Assembly: GCA_900549805.1 (NCBI GenBank)
Contig: URPV01000010.1
Span: 1 to 29,853, forward strand
Length of the DNA: 29,853 nt
Reading direction: 5' to 3'
Source of the DNA: an uncultured Veillonella sp.
Lineage (GTDB): Bacteria > Bacillota > Negativicutes > Veillonellales > Veillonellaceae
Both the position numbers and the translations under genes were made by a program. Below the pieces are notes generated by a model, which searched no databases, was not told where the DNA came from, and saw only the letters and a list, made by a program, of their open reading frames with translations. Shown here one piece after another: positions 1-7,090 of this stretch (positions within the stretch are counted from its first letter, which is position 1; every line of letters starts with the position of its first letter).

Positions 1-24
1 TTATAAAAAAGCATAAGTAACGGA

Positions 25-59
25 AATGATGAAGTCCGAGAAGGCTTCATTATTTTTTT
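25..59 (+). terminator. Rho-independent terminator of an upstream gene outside the window
   Basis: Bases 25-36 (AATGATGAAGTC) pair with 43-54 (GGCTTCATTATT) in a 12-bp stem with two G-U pairs and a CGAGAA loop. A T-rich run to 59 follows. It would end a transcript entering from the left, and it sits where the first codons of the Fur-family gene would be expected. Confidence 0.8.
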
Positions 60-124
60 ATAGAAAAAATAAATTATAACGACAAACCATTTTACAGGCC
101 TTCATCGACGCCGATGAAAATCAC

Positions 125-502
125 TTGTCTGCGGAAGATGTCTACCAATTGGTTAAAAAGGTAGCGCCTGAGATTGGCTTGGCCACCATCTACCGGACTC
201 TTGATCTCTTTACTGAATTGGATCTGGTAAAACGCCTTGATTTTGGAGATGGGCGTAACCGTTATGAACTCAATGATGAAGAATTCGCCCATTTCCACCA
301 TCATTTAATCTGCGTAAAATGCGGCCATGTAGCAGAATTTGAAGACGATATGTTGGAAACCTTGGAATCTATTATTGCTAAAAAGCTTAACTTTAAGACC
401 ATTGACCATCAATTAAAGGTCTATGGATATTGCGGTAATTGCCAAAAGAATATGACCCCAGAAGAACTTGCTGCTATTGATGCCCAACATGGCCACCATT
501 AA
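125..502 (+). CDS. Fur-family metalloregulator, N-terminally truncated
   Basis: This is a Fur/Zur/PerR-family transcriptional repressor, a dimeric metal-sensing DNA-binding protein. The winged-helix part is visible, with the recognition helix around residues 17-29 (GLATIYRTLDLF). The metal-binding dimerisation domain has a His cluster (HFHHH, residues 56-60) and two structural zinc pairs, C63/C66 and C103/C106, and the protein ends in a His-rich tail. Family similarity continues upstream of the first usable start (TTG at 125) back to position 80, reading RQTILQAF, but an in-frame TAA at 77-79 and a terminator upstream leave no room for the first helix. No Shine-Dalgarno precedes the TTG. The gene is either a decayed or truncated copy or affected by an assembly or sequence error. 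The sensed metal cannot be assigned. Its 3' end overlaps hemZ. Confidence 0.75.
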   Translation: MSAEDVYQLVKKVAPEIGLATIYRTLDLFTELDLVKRLDFGDGRNRYELNDEEFAHFHHHLICVKCGHVAEFEDDMLETLESIIAKKLNFKTIDHQLKVYGYCGNCQKNMTPEELAAIDAQHGHH

Positions 503-1952
503 GTCATATTCCTATGAGGGTCCTGTTCAATTAGGGTCCATAGTGGCTCACCATGCAGGGGCTGCGGGACTCTTTGTAGCGCATCCGGCCCAAGTGGTCT
601 TAGAGGGCTGCGAAGAAGACCAGGCCTACCGCTTGAAGGTCACCATTGAAGGAACATTAGAGGCTAGCTTTAAGGGGGATAAGACAGTTGAAGGCCGTCG
701 GTCTATAGGCCATGACCTCCTATCTTTCCTTCGTATCTACCAGGGCCTAAATCCCTATGGGGATTGGGGAACTATGGTGGGGGTAAGGCCGACTAAGTTT
801 CTCCATAAAGCGATGAATTCCTACCAAGCCCAAGGTTTAAATCAGGAGGATAGCTTGGCTAGGGCCTTAGCTGACATGAAAGAGATTTTTCATGTTTCGG
901 CGGATAAGAGGAAATTATTGGCATCTATTGTAAATTTACAGCGGCCTCTTGTGGCACACCACCTTGGTGGAGACCGGCATATATCCGTCTATGGGGGAAT
1001 TCCCTTCTGCCAGACTCGTTGCTCTTATTGTTCGTTCCCCTATGGCTTAATCCAAGACTATGAAAGGGTGGACCAATTTATTGATGCTTTTAAACGGGAT
1101 GCAGGCCATTTGAAGACTGTCCTTGCCGCTCATAACTTGACGGTGGATAGCCTCTACCTGGGTGGGGGGACACCAACCGCTATCAGCGATGGAGACTTTG
1201 AACAGGTTCTTGAGACCTTAGATGGTCTCTTGGGGCCCGGCCTGGAATACACAGTAGAAGCGGGTCGTCCTGATTCGGTGAGCCCTGAAAAGTTAGCATC
1301 CATGCTAAAGCATGGGGTTAATCGGATTTCCATTAATCCCCAAACCCTACAAGATCCAATCCTTAAAGCGATAGGACGAGGACATCGGGCCCAGGATATT
1401 AAGGACCTCTACCAGTTTGTTAAGAAAACCACGGACCTCGTGGTTAATATGGATTTTATAGCGGGCCTACCGGGGCAAACCTATGGCCACATGGTGGAGA
1501 ATATGGATTACATTTGTGAGGCCCTGCCAGAAAATGTTACAATTCATACGCTGGCCCTTAAGAAGGGGAGCCCTCTTTATGAAGGGAAGGGCTTAGACCG
1601 AGTGGCTTCTGAAAGTCAGGTGGAAGACATGGTAGCCTACGCACGGGAACGACTTCTGTCTATGGGCTATGAACCCTACTACCTCTATCGCCAACAATAT
1701 ATGAGGGGGCAGTTAGAAAATATCGGCTATAGCTTGCCAGGCAAAGCCTGTCAATACAATATTCATATGATGGAGGAAGCCCAATCCATTCTGTCCATAG
1801 GACCAGGTTCATCCTCTAAGTGGATGCGCTATCCTGACTACCGTCAGCGTAAACAGCATATGCCGAAGAATGTAGATGTCTATATTGACACTTTAGATCA
1901 ATTATTAAATAAGCGAAAGCACATTAGTGATACATTTTGGGAGGTCCTGTAA
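480..1952 (+). CDS. hemZ: HemZ-like radical SAM coproporphyrinogen III oxidase family protein
   Basis: A radical SAM enzyme of the oxygen-independent coproporphyrinogen oxidase family (HemZ subgroup). The family converts coproporphyrinogen III to protoporphyrinogen IX or acts as heme chaperones, and the exact role of HemZ members is less certain than that of HemN. The [4Fe-4S]/SAM motif CQTRCSYC places its cysteines at about residues 177, 181 and 184, followed by the glycine-rich LYLGGGTPT segment. An N-terminal extension of roughly 165 residues is typical of HemZ. The length, about 490 residues, fits the subgroup. The start is uncertain: TTG 468, ATG 480 and ATG 489 are all in frame and none has a good Shine-Dalgarno. 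Any of them overlaps the fur reading frame, so the two are translationally linked. Its stop overlaps the hisS ATG by one base. Confidence 0.85.
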   Translation: MPNMATIKSYSYEGPVQLGSIVAHHAGAAGLFVAHPAQVVLEGCEEDQAYRLKVTIEGTLEASFKGDKTVEGRRSIGHDLLSFLRIYQGLNPYGDWGTMVGVRPTKFLHKAMNSYQAQGLNQEDSLARALADMKEIFHVSADKRKLLASIVNLQRPLVAHHLGGDRHISVYGGIPFCQTRCSYCSFPYGLIQDYERVDQFIDAFKRDAGHLKTVLAAHNLTVDSLYLGGGTPTAISDGDFEQVLETLDGLLGPGLEYTVEAGRPDSVSPEKLASMLKHGVNRISINPQTLQDPILKAIGRGHRAQDIKDLYQFVKKTTDLVVNMDFIAGLPGQTYGHMVENMDYICEALPENVTIHTLALKKGSPLYEGKGLDRVASESQVEDMVAYARERLLSMGYEPYYLYRQQYMRGQLENIGYSLPGKACQYNIHMMEEAQSILSIGPGSSSKWMRYPDYRQRKQHMPKNVDVYIDTLDQLLNKRKHISDTFWEVL

Positions 1953-3226
1953 TGGCTATTAGAAAGCCGAGAGGCACACAAGATTTCTTGCCAGAACAAA
2001 TGCGAAACTGGCACTTTATCGAAGAGGCTATGCGCAAACTCACTAAGGCCTATGGCTTTGAAGAGATTCGCACACCAATCTTTGAAGATACGGGGCTCTT
2101 CCTCCGAGGAATTGGAGAAACTACCGATGTGGTGCAAAAGGAAATGTATACTTTTTCCACAGGGGATAAGAAGGAATCTTCTTTTACTCTGCGCCCTGAG
2201 AATACAGCATCTGCCGTACGGGCCTTCTTGGAAAATAAAGTATATGGTAAGGAAGGCGTGACTAAGTGGTTCTATATGGGGCCTATGTTCCGTCATGATA
2301 AGCCACAAGCCGGCCGCTATCGCCAGTTCCACCAATTTGGCGCGGAAGTGTTAGGTCCCCAAGGCCCTCTAGTAGATGCAGAAGTCATCTGCATGGTCTT
2401 GCAACTCTTGCGAGACTTTGGCCTTAAGGACCTACAATTGGAGGTTAATTCCGTAGGTTGCCCTCAATGCCGCCCTGAGTACCGGGAAGCTCTCATTGCC
2501 TTCTTCGAACCTAAGAAGGAGGAGCTCTGCGAAGATTGTCAAAGTCGCCTCTACAAGAACCCTATGCGGATTCTTGACTGCAAGAATGATCACTGCAAGG
2601 CCTTGTCAGTAGGGGCTCCCGAAATTCATGAACACCTATGTCCAGAGTGCCATGATCACTTTGAAGGCCTCAAGACTTACTTGGATGCTGCTGGTGTGGC
2701 CTACAACTTGAATCCTCGCTTGGTACGTGGATTGGACTACTACACCAAAACCGCCTTTGAAGTCCAATACACTCCACTAGGAGCCCAATCTGCTGTAGCG
2801 GGTGGCGGCCGTTATGATGGCTTGGTTGAACAGTTGGGTGGGCCTCATACACCGGCTATCGGTTTTGCTATGGGTATGGAACGGTTGCTCTTAGCCTTGG
2901 AAAAACAAGGACTCTTACCAGACGCAGAGGATGCTAAGTCTCTCTTTGTGGTGGCCTTAGGACAAGCGGCGCAAGAGGCGGCCTTCCCCTTGGTACAAGC
3001 CTTTCGGTCTCACTATTTGACCGCTGCGATGGATGGGTCAGGCAAGTCTTTTAAGGCACAAATGAAATATGCTGACAAAATTAAGGCTAAATATGTTATT
3101 ATATTGGGTGATGACGAATTAGCAAAGGGCCAGGCTCTTGTGAAGACGATGGCAACGGGAGACCAAGAAAGTGTCTCTCTCGACGGCCTAGTAGACCACA
3201 TGGTAGGCTTGCTAATAAACCAATAG
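1952..3226 (+). CDS. hisS: Histidyl-tRNA synthetase
   Basis: A class II aminoacyl-tRNA synthetase that charges tRNA-His in the cytoplasm. The protein has 424 residues, the usual length. Visible signatures are motif 2 (GPMFRHDKPQAGRYRQFHQF), the histidine-specific loop LVRGLDYYTKTAFEV, and motif 3 (GGGRYDGL followed by AIGFAMGMERL). The C-terminal anticodon-binding domain follows. The middle insertion is cysteine-rich, with CPQC, CEDC, a C-x5-C and CPEC, a pattern known in clostridial-type HisRS and possibly zinc-binding. The ATG at 1952 is preferred over an in-frame TTG at 1937 because GGAGG at 1939-1943 lies at the right distance from the ATG. It overlaps the hemZ stop as TAATG, so the genes are co-transcribed and coupled. 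aspS follows after 51 bases. Confidence 0.97.
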   Translation: MAIRKPRGTQDFLPEQMRNWHFIEEAMRKLTKAYGFEEIRTPIFEDTGLFLRGIGETTDVVQKEMYTFSTGDKKESSFTLRPENTASAVRAFLENKVYGKEGVTKWFYMGPMFRHDKPQAGRYRQFHQFGAEVLGPQGPLVDAEVICMVLQLLRDFGLKDLQLEVNSVGCPQCRPEYREALIAFFEPKKEELCEDCQSRLYKNPMRILDCKNDHCKALSVGAPEIHEHLCPECHDHFEGLKTYLDAAGVAYNLNPRLVRGLDYYTKTAFEVQYTPLGAQSAVAGGGRYDGLVEQLGGPHTPAIGFAMGMERLLLALEKQGLLPDAEDAKSLFVVALGQAAQEAAFPLVQAFRSHYLTAAMDGSGKSFKAQMKYADKIKAKYVIILGDDELAKGQALVKTMATGDQESVSLDGLVDHMVGLLINQ

Positions 3227-3277
3227 ATAGACCTGTGAAATCGGCGCCTGTCTAGTATTTGAAAGGATGATAGATTA

Positions 3278-5080
3278 ATGGAAAACATGAATGGTTTGCA
3301 CCGCACACATGGTTGCGGCACCATCACAGAAGCTCAAGTCGGCCAAGAAGTGACACTTTGCGGTTGGGTTGACCGTCGCCGTGATCACGGTGGCCTTATC
3401 TTTATCGATCTTCGCGACCGCTCTGGTATGTTGCAAGTGGTAGCATCTCCAGACCACGATGAAGCGTCCTTCCGCAAGGCGGAAGACGTGCGTAATGAAT
3501 ACGTTTTGTGCGTACGCGGTAAGGTAACTAAACGGGACCCTGAAGCAGTTAACCCTAACTTGCCAACGGGTGCCTATGAGTTGTATGTAGAAGAAATGCG
3601 CGTCTTGAATGCGGCAAAAACCCCTCCATTCTACATCCAAGATGACATTGACGTAGATGAAAATATCCGTTTGAAATACCGCTATTTAGACCTTCGCCGT
3701 CCTGAAATGCAAGCTAATATTATCTTGCGCCACAAGGTAACTAAGGCTATGCGGGATTTCTTCGATAACCATGGCTTCCTGGAAATCGAAACACCTATGC
3801 TCACGAAATCCACACCAGAAGGGGCTCGTGACTACTTGGTGCCATCTCGTGTAAATCCAGGTGAATTCTATGCCTTGCCACAATCTCCACAGATTTTCAA
3901 ACAAATCCTCATGGTAGCAGGCTATGAAAAATACTTCCAAATCGCTCGCTGCTTCCGTGATGAAGATTTGCGGGCTGACCGTCAACCTGAATTTACCCAG
4001 CTCGATATTGAAATGTCCTTTATCGACCAAGAAGATATCTTGGCTACTATGGAACAAATGATTGCTCATGTCTTTAAGCAAACGATGGGCGTAGACGTGC
4101 CTGTTCCTATGCCTCGTATTACCTGGGATGAAGCTATGGATAAATACGGCTCTGATAAGCCTGACCTCCGTTTTGGTATGGCGTTCCATGACTGCACAGA
4201 TCTTGTAAAGGATACAGAATTCCAAGTGTTCCGCACCATTATTGAAAAGGGTGGCATCGTAAAAGGTATCGTCGTACCTGGTGATGCGGGGATTGCTCGT
4301 CGTGAATTGGACGACCTTGTAGAATATGTAAACCGCTACGGCGCTAAGGGGATTGCATGGGCTTGCCACAACGAAGATGGCTCCATCAAGTCTCAAATCA
4401 TGAAATTCCTGGGCGAGGATACCATCCGCAATCTATTTGCTCATACGGACACTAAACCTGGCGACCTCTTGCTTATGATTGCTGATAAGCCTGCTACCGT
4501 GGCTCGTGCCTTGGGCGAACTTCGCTTGGAAATGGCTCGTCGCCGTAACATGATTGATCAAGATAAATTAGCCTTCACTTGGGTAACAGACTTCCCAATG
4601 TTCGAATACAATGAGGATGAAAAACGCTATACGGCGATGCACCATCCATTTACCATGCCTCGCCATGAAGACTTGGATATCCTCAAGACCGACCAAGGTA
4701 ATGTTAAAGCTATCGCTTATGATATGGTACTTAATGGGGTGGAAATCGGTGGCGGTTCCCTCCGTATTTACCAATCTGACATTCAAGAAAAAGTGTTCGA
4801 AGCAATCGGCCTTACCTTGGAAGAAGCCCGTGAAAAATTCGGCTTCATGTTGGATGCCTTCCAATTCGGGGCACCTCCTCATGGTGGCTGTGCCTTTGGC
4901 CTAGACCGTTTGGTTATGTTGATGGCTAAACGCAAATCCATCCGCGATGTTATTGCCTTCCCTAAGACACAATCAGCTACGGATATCATGTCGCAAGCTC
5001 CTTCTGAAGTAGCTCCTAAGCAACTGAAAGAATTGCATATCAAAACCGAAACAAAAGAGGATAAAGAAAAGCTCGTTTAA
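3278..5080 (+). CDS. aspS: Aspartyl-tRNA synthetase, bacterial type, probably non-discriminating
   Basis: A class II synthetase of 600 residues with the bacterial GAD insertion, charging tRNA-Asp. The N-terminal OB fold contains GWVDRRRDHGG. Motif 2 reads FRDEDLRADRQPEFTQLDIE and motif 3 reads GGCAFGLDRLVMLM. His37 in RRRDHGG aligns with His31 of the Pseudomonas aeruginosa enzyme, a residue linked to relaxed specificity that charges both tRNA-Asp and tRNA-Asn; the discriminating E. coli enzyme has Leu there. This predicts Asn-tRNA formation through GatCAB, which is not in this window. The start ATG has GAAAGGATGA upstream. Codon use is strongly biased, as in highly expressed genes. A strong terminator follows. 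Confidence 0.97.
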   Translation: MENMNGLHRTHGCGTITEAQVGQEVTLCGWVDRRRDHGGLIFIDLRDRSGMLQVVASPDHDEASFRKAEDVRNEYVLCVRGKVTKRDPEAVNPNLPTGAYELYVEEMRVLNAAKTPPFYIQDDIDVDENIRLKYRYLDLRRPEMQANIILRHKVTKAMRDFFDNHGFLEIETPMLTKSTPEGARDYLVPSRVNPGEFYALPQSPQIFKQILMVAGYEKYFQIARCFRDEDLRADRQPEFTQLDIEMSFIDQEDILATMEQMIAHVFKQTMGVDVPVPMPRITWDEAMDKYGSDKPDLRFGMAFHDCTDLVKDTEFQVFRTIIEKGGIVKGIVVPGDAGIARRELDDLVEYVNRYGAKGIAWACHNEDGSIKSQIMKFLGEDTIRNLFAHTDTKPGDLLLMIADKPATVARALGELRLEMARRRNMIDQDKLAFTWVTDFPMFEYNEDEKRYTAMHHPFTMPRHEDLDILKTDQGNVKAIAYDMVLNGVEIGGGSLRIYQSDIQEKVFEAIGLTLEEAREKFGFMLDAFQFGAPPHGGCAFGLDRLVMLMAKRKSIRDVIAFPKTQSATDIMSQAPSEVAPKQLKELHIKTETKEDKEKLV

Positions 5081-5097
5081 TCTTCATCCTATTTCAG

Positions 5098-5159
5098 GAT
5101 CCGTTAGATCTTGGTGATGATTGTATCAGGATTATCACCAAGACCTGACGGATTTTTTC
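5098..5159 (+). terminator. Rho-independent terminator after aspS
   Basis: A long hairpin pairs 5098-5120 (containing ATCCGT and TCTTGGTGAT) with 5134-5152 (ATCACCAAGA and ACGGAT), with a small internal mismatch. TTTTTT follows. It closes the hisS-aspS transcript. Confidence 0.9.
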
Positions 5160-5265
5160 TTGGGTGATTAGGCTGTTGGTATAGGGAAAGAAGGCCTCTA
5201 AGAGACCTCCTTTTAAAGTGTGTAACAAGCTAACAAAAAATTTATAGTTTTCTTTTTATAAGGCC

Positions 5266-5294
5266 TTGAAATTGGGGGGACCTAATGCTATGAT
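5266..5294 (+). promoter_or_regulatory. Sigma-70 promoter of the 6S RNA gene
   Basis: The -35 TTGAAA (5266-5271), a 17-base spacer and the -10 TATGAT (5289-5294) predict a transcript start near 5301. The -10 sits inside an inverted repeat, CCTAAT-GCTATG-ATTAGG (5281-5298). The 105 bases between the aspS terminator and this promoter show no gene. Confidence 0.8.
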
Positions 5295-5300
5295 TAGGCC

Positions 5301-5484
5301 ATAAAGATAACCCTGCTGTGTGCGTGTGATGCTGATGTTTTTGAGCCAACACATTTACATAGGGAGTCTGGTCTTTCATCTGGCGTGGTGCCCCTTGGGG
5401 ATGGCAAAGGATGAAATAGGACACCCACCTGCTGTACGCAGGATCAAAAGTCAGCGTTGCAAACGGCATGGTGGGGCTTATTTC
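5301..5484 (+). ncRNA. ssrS: 6S RNA
   Basis: 6S RNA binds the housekeeping RNA polymerase holoenzyme as an open-promoter mimic and dampens transcription in slow growth. The call rests on four points. The region has its own strong promoter and terminator and no good reading frame. The length is about 180 bases. The fold is a long rod: a closing stem between about 5305-5325 and 5464-5481 and a terminal arm TTTCATC (5374-5380)/GATGAAA (5410-5416) capped by CCCC-TT-GGGG, with weakly paired central strands. Finally, B. subtilis 6S-1 RNA lies beside aspS, matching this place between aspS and rarA. The exact ends are inferred. Confidence 0.75.
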
Positions 5485-5485
5485 T

Positions 5486-5510
5486 AACCGCTCTTGAAGC
5501 GGTTTTTTTA
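5486..5510 (+). terminator. Rho-independent terminator of 6S RNA
   Basis: AACCGCT (5486-5492) pairs with AGCGGTT (5498-5504) and runs into a T tract. It ends 15 bases before the rarA start, so rarA probably depends on read-through from the 6S promoter or on a promoter I cannot see. Confidence 0.9.
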
Positions 5511-5524
5511 GTTAGGAGATATAG

Positions 5525-6823
5525 ATGGACAGCTTATTTAATGACTTGCAAAGCCGTGCCTTTGAACCTTTGGCAGTTCGTATGAGACCCACTAGTTTGG
5601 ATGATTTCTATGGACAGGACAAGGCTGTTGGCAAAGGAAGCTTTTTGCGGGCCATGCTGGATCAAGATACTATTCCTTCCATGCTCTTTTACGGGCCTTC
5701 TGGAACGGGGAAAACGACCTTGGCAGGGATTATCGCGGCTATGAGCCATAGTCGTTTTGTACAGTTAAATGCGACCAATACGGGTATTTATGACTTGCGG
5801 TCTGTCATCGAAGAGGCCAAAAAATATATTCGGTCTTTCCAACAGCGGACCATCCTTTTTCTGGACGAAATACACCGTTTTAATAAGGGGCAACAAGATG
5901 TTCTTCTACCTTGTGTAGAAGATGGGTCAATCATTCTTATCGGGGCCACGACGGAAAACCCTTTCTTTGAAGTTAATCGGGCACTCTTGAGTCGCCTTCG
6001 CCTCATTACCCTTGAAAGTTTGAGCCCAGAGGCCATAGGAGGACTCTTGCGCCGAGCCTTGGAAGATTCTGATAGGGGACTAGGGGCTAAAGGGGTTACC
6101 GCTGATCAAGAGGTTCTCTTGACCATTGGGGCCTTTGTCAATGGGGATGCTCGTATGGCCCTTAATATTTTGGAACAAGCCGTTGCTATGGTTAAATCAG
6201 GAGAGGTCTTGACCCAAGAGGCTCTGGAAAAGGTTTTAGGTCGCCGGGTCTATTCCTATGATAAGAAGGGCGATAATCATTATGACACTATTTCCGCCTT
6301 TATTAAATCCATGCGGGGATCGGATGTGAATGCAACCCTTCATTATTTGGCCCGCATGATAGAGGCAGGAGAAGACCCTAATTTTATAGCTCGTCGTATC
6401 CTTATTTGTGCAGCTGAAGATGTGGGGTTAGCAGATCCTCAGGCCCTAGTAGTGGCCAATGCAGCAGCCCAAGCAGCCCACATGGTAGGTTTCCCTGAAG
6501 CGCGTATTATCTTGTCGGAAGCAGCTTCCTATGTGGCCTTGGCAGAAAAATCAAATTCTGCCTACTTGGCTATCGATCGCGCTTTGTCGGATGTGCGCCA
6601 CAAGCAATGCGGACCAGTACCGGCTCATTTGCGGGATACTCATTATAGTGGTGCTAAGGAATTGGGACATGGCAAGGGATATGATCTCCCGCATAACCAT
6701 CCTAGTGGCTGGGTAGACCAGCAGTATCTGCCAGACCAACTACTAGGGGTTAACTATTACCAAGCGGTTGATCATGGGCAGGAAGCAATCCTTCATAAGG
6801 CTTGGGAAGAGAGAAAAAAATAG
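5525..6823 (+). CDS. rarA: Replication-associated recombination protein RarA (MgsA), AAA+ ATPase
   Basis: RarA is a clamp-loader-like AAA+ ATPase that acts at stalled replication forks with SSB. The 432 residues match the family length. Visible motifs are Walker A GPSGTGKTT (Lys63), Walker B LFLDEIHRFNK (Asp114/Glu115), sensor 1 GATTENP and the arginine-finger region LLSRLR. The C-terminal oligomerisation part includes GGDP-like EDPNFIARR and the conserved YLA-IDRALSDV. The start ATG is preceded by TTAGGAG. The gene directly follows the 6S RNA terminator and is closed by its own terminator overlapping its stop codon. Confidence 0.95.
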   Translation: MDSLFNDLQSRAFEPLAVRMRPTSLDDFYGQDKAVGKGSFLRAMLDQDTIPSMLFYGPSGTGKTTLAGIIAAMSHSRFVQLNATNTGIYDLRSVIEEAKKYIRSFQQRTILFLDEIHRFNKGQQDVLLPCVEDGSIILIGATTENPFFEVNRALLSRLRLITLESLSPEAIGGLLRRALEDSDRGLGAKGVTADQEVLLTIGAFVNGDARMALNILEQAVAMVKSGEVLTQEALEKVLGRRVYSYDKKGDNHYDTISAFIKSMRGSDVNATLHYLARMIEAGEDPNFIARRILICAAEDVGLADPQALVVANAAAQAAHMVGFPEARIILSEAASYVALAEKSNSAYLAIDRALSDVRHKQCGPVPAHLRDTHYSGAKELGHGKGYDLPHNHPSGWVDQQYLPDQLLGVNYYQAVDHGQEAILHKAWEERKK

Positions 6824-6857
6824 GGTCGTCTCACTATGGTGTTATGACTCCTTTTTA
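6822..6857 (+). terminator. Rho-independent terminator of rarA
   Basis: AGGGTCGT (6822-6829) pairs with ATGACTCCT (6844-6852) with one bulged T. CAC-TATG-GTG forms the inner stem and loop, and a T5 run follows. It starts inside the rarA stop codon. Confidence 0.75.
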
Positions 6858-6873
6858 TACATAGGAACCATAT

Positions 6874-7002
6874 CCTCCTGTTTGGGCGTTTTGGGTCTAT
6901 GGACTTAGACGCCTAGAGGGAGGATTTTTCATGCGAAAAAATTTGGCTGAATTAAATCGGTGGGGGAGGGGAGAAGCCTCCCATTTTATTAAGAATAAAT
7001 GA
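6874..7002 (+). other. Hairpin-rich leader with a possible 23-codon leader ORF
   Basis: Two further hairpins lie between the rarA terminator and the ftsK promoter. The first spans 6874-6923: CCTCC with GGAGG, GGGCGT with ACGCCT, and GTC-TATG-GAC at the tip, followed by ATTTTTC. The second pairs GGGAGG (6964-6969) with CCTCCC (6977-6982), followed by ATTTTATT. A 23-codon ORF (6931-7002, starting MRKNLAELNRW) begins 7 bases after the GGAGG at 6919-6923, which is buried in the first hairpin. The same GGAGG could pair instead with the second CCTCC. This may be an attenuator-like leader or simply tandem terminators. No promoter for it is obvious. Confidence 0.35.
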
Positions 7003-7020
7003 AAAACTATACTCATAAAC

Positions 7021-7038
7021 TACCATATATGGTATAAT
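7021..7038 (+). promoter_or_regulatory. Extended -10 promoter of ftsK with overlapping palindrome
   Basis: TGGTATAAT (7030-7038) is a perfect extended -10 (TGnTATAAT) with no good -35, predicting a start near 7045. The perfect 14-base palindrome TACCATATATGGTA (7021-7034) overlaps it and could be an operator. Confidence 0.65.
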
Positions 7039-7090
7039 TAAATGCTAAATTTACAATATTTTGAGTCTTATAGTCTTAAGGGGATATAGA

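Noticed and set aside
29..79. ATG at 29 in the Fur frame giving MKSEKASLFFYRKNKL then stop
   Set aside because: It is the translated terminator hairpin, is not Fur-like and stops before the Fur domain.
1937..1951. TTG start for hisS, and likewise TTG 7061 (ftsK), GTG 21369 (rpoD), TTG 22854 (trmK) and GTG 23682 (nif3)
   Set aside because: In each case a downstream ATG or GTG has a better spaced Shine-Dalgarno and gives the usual N terminus.
3227..3277. T-box riboswitch or attenuator before aspS
   Set aside because: Only 51 bases, with a short TAGAC/GTCTA pairing; no T-box sequence or specifier loop and no terminator.
5161..5265. A further RNA or small gene between the aspS terminator and the 6S promoter
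   Set aside because: Only AT-rich sequence with a weak imperfect CCTCT/AGAG pairing; nothing supportable.
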